Shown one piece after another: positions 61,046 to 64,000 of a stretch of DNA of 64,000 nt. This DNA comes from Cucumis sativus (taxonomy: Eukaryota; Streptophyta; Magnoliopsida; Cucurbitales; Cucurbitaceae), in NCBI RefSeq assembly GCF_000004075.3, contig NC_026658.2:1240001-1304000 (forward strand), written 5' to 3'. The position numbers and the translations under genes are program-made. How positions within the stretch are numbered: position 1 is the first letter of the stretch; each line of letters starts with the position of its first letter. Under the pieces are notes generated by a model that did not search any database, was not told the origin of the DNA, and saw only the letters and a list, made by a program, of their open reading frames with translations.

Positions 61046-64000
61046 TTAATTAAATGCGTGTTGTTATACGCGCCGTCTCCAGCGGTTAAACCGGATTTCT
61101 CCCTCGGGTAATCGTCATGAAGCTTCCGTTTTGTTTTTTTCTTTTTTCTTTTAGTCTCTTAGGTTTCAATAAAATCAATCAATTTTGTAATAACCTTTCA
61201 TTTCTCTACTTTTAAATTATAGAATTTCAATGTATACACAAATTATTTACCAATATAAATTTAGGAACTTTTCTTTTTTTTTTTTCTTTAATATAATAAA
61301 CCGTCACCTTATAATAATTTTGAACACGAGGCCACGGACACGTGCCTCTCTTATATTCTCAATTTTATATTTTAATATTAATTTTGAAAGATTAAATTAC
61401 AATATATATTAAATAATGTTCTGTTATTACTAAATTTTACCTTTGTATAGTGACTATGCCCCTTTAGAATTTCACGGTTGAGTTTGAATCTTGTCTACTA
61501 TTTCCTTCTTTTTTCATATAATGCCCCTTCTACCCATGATTTATAGATCCACCGCTGTCTACAATATAAAATACCAAAATTACCCAAGTCATGATTGAAT
61601 TGGCCACGCGCGCACAATACATGATCGCATAAATTTTGATACACGATCTTTGACATACAATACCCTTAAGATGCCCTAATATGAAAGAACTCTTCCTTTA
61701 GTTATTGTATCTCAGATCTTAGTGACATTGAGACGATCTATGATGAAAATATTTTGCTTTATTTTATTTGATCTCATATTGTCTCAAGATGTGCTGGGAT
61801 GAAATACTTCTAGTTTTAGTTATTCGATTTCGGATTTTAATTACATCGAGATGGTCTGAAATTAATAAATCACACTGATATATATGGAATTTATGAGAAA
61901 TGACTGTGTGTCATGAGTTTTTCTTATTATGGTGTATTAACTATAAATATTTGTAGTATTTTTTTTTGTTGGTTGTAAATTACTCTTTATATAAAAGAAT
62001 ATGAATTTTTTAAAAACTTTTTATAAATATATTTTAGATTTTATTAAAATAAAGAAAAGAATCTGACCAATCCTATAGAATTAGTATTTCAAATTGAGAA
62101 TCGAAAATGGTATGTGACTATTGACTAATGATGGAATATAATTTACATATAAAATGGTCTAAACATTGAAATTATGCCCATTTTTTCTGCTGAATAAACT
62201 AAAAGGCAAGAAAAATTGGTAATGATATGAATAAACTACAACATGCAGATTCTATTATTGAATTAATTAGGTCATCAGTATCATCCATTTAATTTATTGA
62301 AAATGGATTAGGTTAAACGAATTAAATGATATTTCCTTACTACAACAACTTCGTCTTAAATTAAAATTAGACTTTTTGAATTGAATCCACCGAATTTAAT
62401 AACTACCATGTACGGCTTTCTATCAAAAAAATCATGTCAATTACAACTAAGTTAAGTTAATTATAGAGAACATAGAAATGCTATAGAAATCTATATAAAT
62501 CTCGATGTATTATTAGAATTTAGATTAAAGAATGTTGGTTGACTTGGCCACGTTTATTTATTACTTGATATATAGTTGTTACACGATGTGAAAAGATTGC
62601 TAAGATCTCTTTATTTTGTTTTATTTATTTAGAAGGTGTCTTTGTATTTATTTTTTCAAACTAAATTAATAATAAATATATAGTTGGATGAACATGTGAA
62701 TCTAAGTTAGTATTTGTTTGGCTTTCTTTTTAGTAGAATGATTCTGGGTGAATATTGAAGATCGAATCTTCGAATTCTAGAATGAAATTAAAGTTACGTT
62801 GATTATCATTAAGTTAAAACTTGTTTTGGTCATTTGAGTGGCCTATTTGACCCTTATTTTGGATTTGGTGATTTTGATCAATCAAAATCGAGTGAAGACG
62901 TAATTAATTTTTTTTGCTATATTTATAAATATTTTCAACTGTTTTGACATTATTTAAAACAATTTTTCCTTTTATTATTTTTGGGATATGAATTCATAGG
63001 TGTCTCTCTTATTATGGTCTCATTACCTTTATTAAAATTATTAATTATTTCTGTTAAATACGAAGGTTGAGGTGGTCGGATATTTTTCTTTTTCTCGGTG
63101 ATTTCACTTGAAAGTTTGTATTGTGTTGAAAAAAATAATAATCTTCAATTTTTTCTCTGCATTATGATGGATATATTTTTAGACGTGGTAAGTGTTTGGA
63201 ATGTATCTTGAGGAACTATTGGACGACGATATAGCATACCGAACATACGTGATAATCACGCAGCTCTCAAGGATGTTTGAAATTAAGTTTATACTTGAAT
63301 ATTGACAAAAGGGAGCTGTCCTTAGTTCTACTTATTGAGTCAGTCCATTGTTCATGTTGTTGTACCCTCAATCATAACATTACAATGATCTATAATTGCA
63401 CAAGCAATATAATATCTTATCATGTGTCGAAAACTCCAAATATAGATGCAGTGTCATCGAACTGGGTTACAAAGGTTCACGGTGTTTTTTATGTACTTTC
63501 GTAATTGTTCTTTCTGTTATTAACTTCTAGTAAAACAAACAATACAACAAGAATTAAGTATGTGTTTTCTTAAACGAGAACTCGTTTTCACCCTAATTTT
63601 TATATAAAAATACAAACTATTTTGGAGGGAAGTAATTTTAATTATTTCGAAAATAGTCCATGTAGGTATGTAGAAATTAAATTGTTAGGTGCATGCAACA
63701 CTCAATTTTTCTCACATTTAATATCATTAAATATTTTTAAACTATTTATTAAATAGAAGTATTTAATAGGAGGGATGGAAGTTGAAACTTTTAAAGCTAA
63801 GTTATAACTTTAGAAGAAAAAAAATCTAAAAATATAATAATGATCGTACAAATTTAAAGCATATGGAAACAAAATATATAAACTGAAATTAATTATCTCA
63901 AGTTGAAATTAATTACAACCGATAGTCTTTTTTTCTTTTTCTTTTTTCACCAACAAGAAATTGGTTTTCAAACCATGAAATAATAATAATAATAATAACA
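61046..64000. other. AT-rich intergenic region to the window end
   Basis: The part nearest 61046 should contain the SEC14-gene promoter. Beyond it I see no gene. A short 'tttgctatatttataaata' near 62918-62937 resembles one arm of the fold-back family. The window ends in an AAT triplet run (about 63978-63998). Confidence 0.5.

Noticed and set aside
1..64000. CRISPR arrays, bacterial-type operons or phage-like modules
   Set aside because: None is present; short regular repeats seen here are microsatellites or tandem duplications in eukaryotic DNA.

Overview
The window looks like nuclear DNA of a flowering plant: very AT-rich spacers full of microsatellites and decayed transposons, GT-AG introns, and genes that are all spliced in at least part of their transcript. 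The protein families (GH3, NPF, NEF1, EG45-like/PNP, DCD, plant SEC14) are those of a eudicot. A cucurbit (Cucumis-like) genome is my best guess, from general resemblance only; I could not run a search.

I can support seven protein-coding genes in 64 kb. Left to right: (1) a small uL18-family ribosomal-type protein, CDS 6448-6837 (+), with probable spliced 5' leader exons from about 4.87 kb; (2) a GH3 acyl-acid-amido synthetase closest to the GH3.17 type, 12097-14286 (-), four exons, 611 aa; (3) a large polytopic membrane protein of the NO EXINE FORMATION 1 (NEF1) family, 26286-34108 (+), four exons, 1128 aa; (4) an NRT1/PTR family transporter of the NPF6.1 type, 37986-40252 (-), four exons, 637 aa; (5) a secreted EG45-like/plant natriuretic peptide-like protein, 44789-45360 (+), two exons, 130 aa; (6) a DCD-domain protein, coding part 52376-57663 (+), four coding exons, 464 aa; (7) a SEC14/CRAL-TRIO lipid-transfer protein, 58673-60904 (-), six exons, 284 aa. 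For genes 2-7 the exon junctions were read base by base and keep frame.

Transposon relics explain much of the rest. A decayed LINE lies in the 3.9-kb first intron of the NEF1 gene and a second LINE in the 3.46-kb intron of the DCD gene. The second one follows directly on an LTR edge with an initiator-tRNA-Met primer-binding site. A Copia gag-pol fragment lies at 7.7-8.1 kb on the minus strand. At least six fold-back, MITE-like elements share a core of the type 'tttgctatatttgcaattttt', and three tRNA-like (SINE-like) sequences carry box A and box B motifs. The first intron region of the DCD gene also holds two local duplications.

The genes do not form a pathway or operon. The NEF1-NPF6.1 neighbour pair is probably conserved with Arabidopsis, where I recall NEF1 as At5g13390 and NPF6.1 as At5g13400, with a GH3 cluster just upstream. 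I saw no plainly new biological system. The best leads are that conserved neighbourhood, a possible unannotated exon pair downstream of NEF1 (34.77-35.18 kb), an overlapping upstream ORF in the uL18-type gene, and a purine-tract intron in the GH3 gene.
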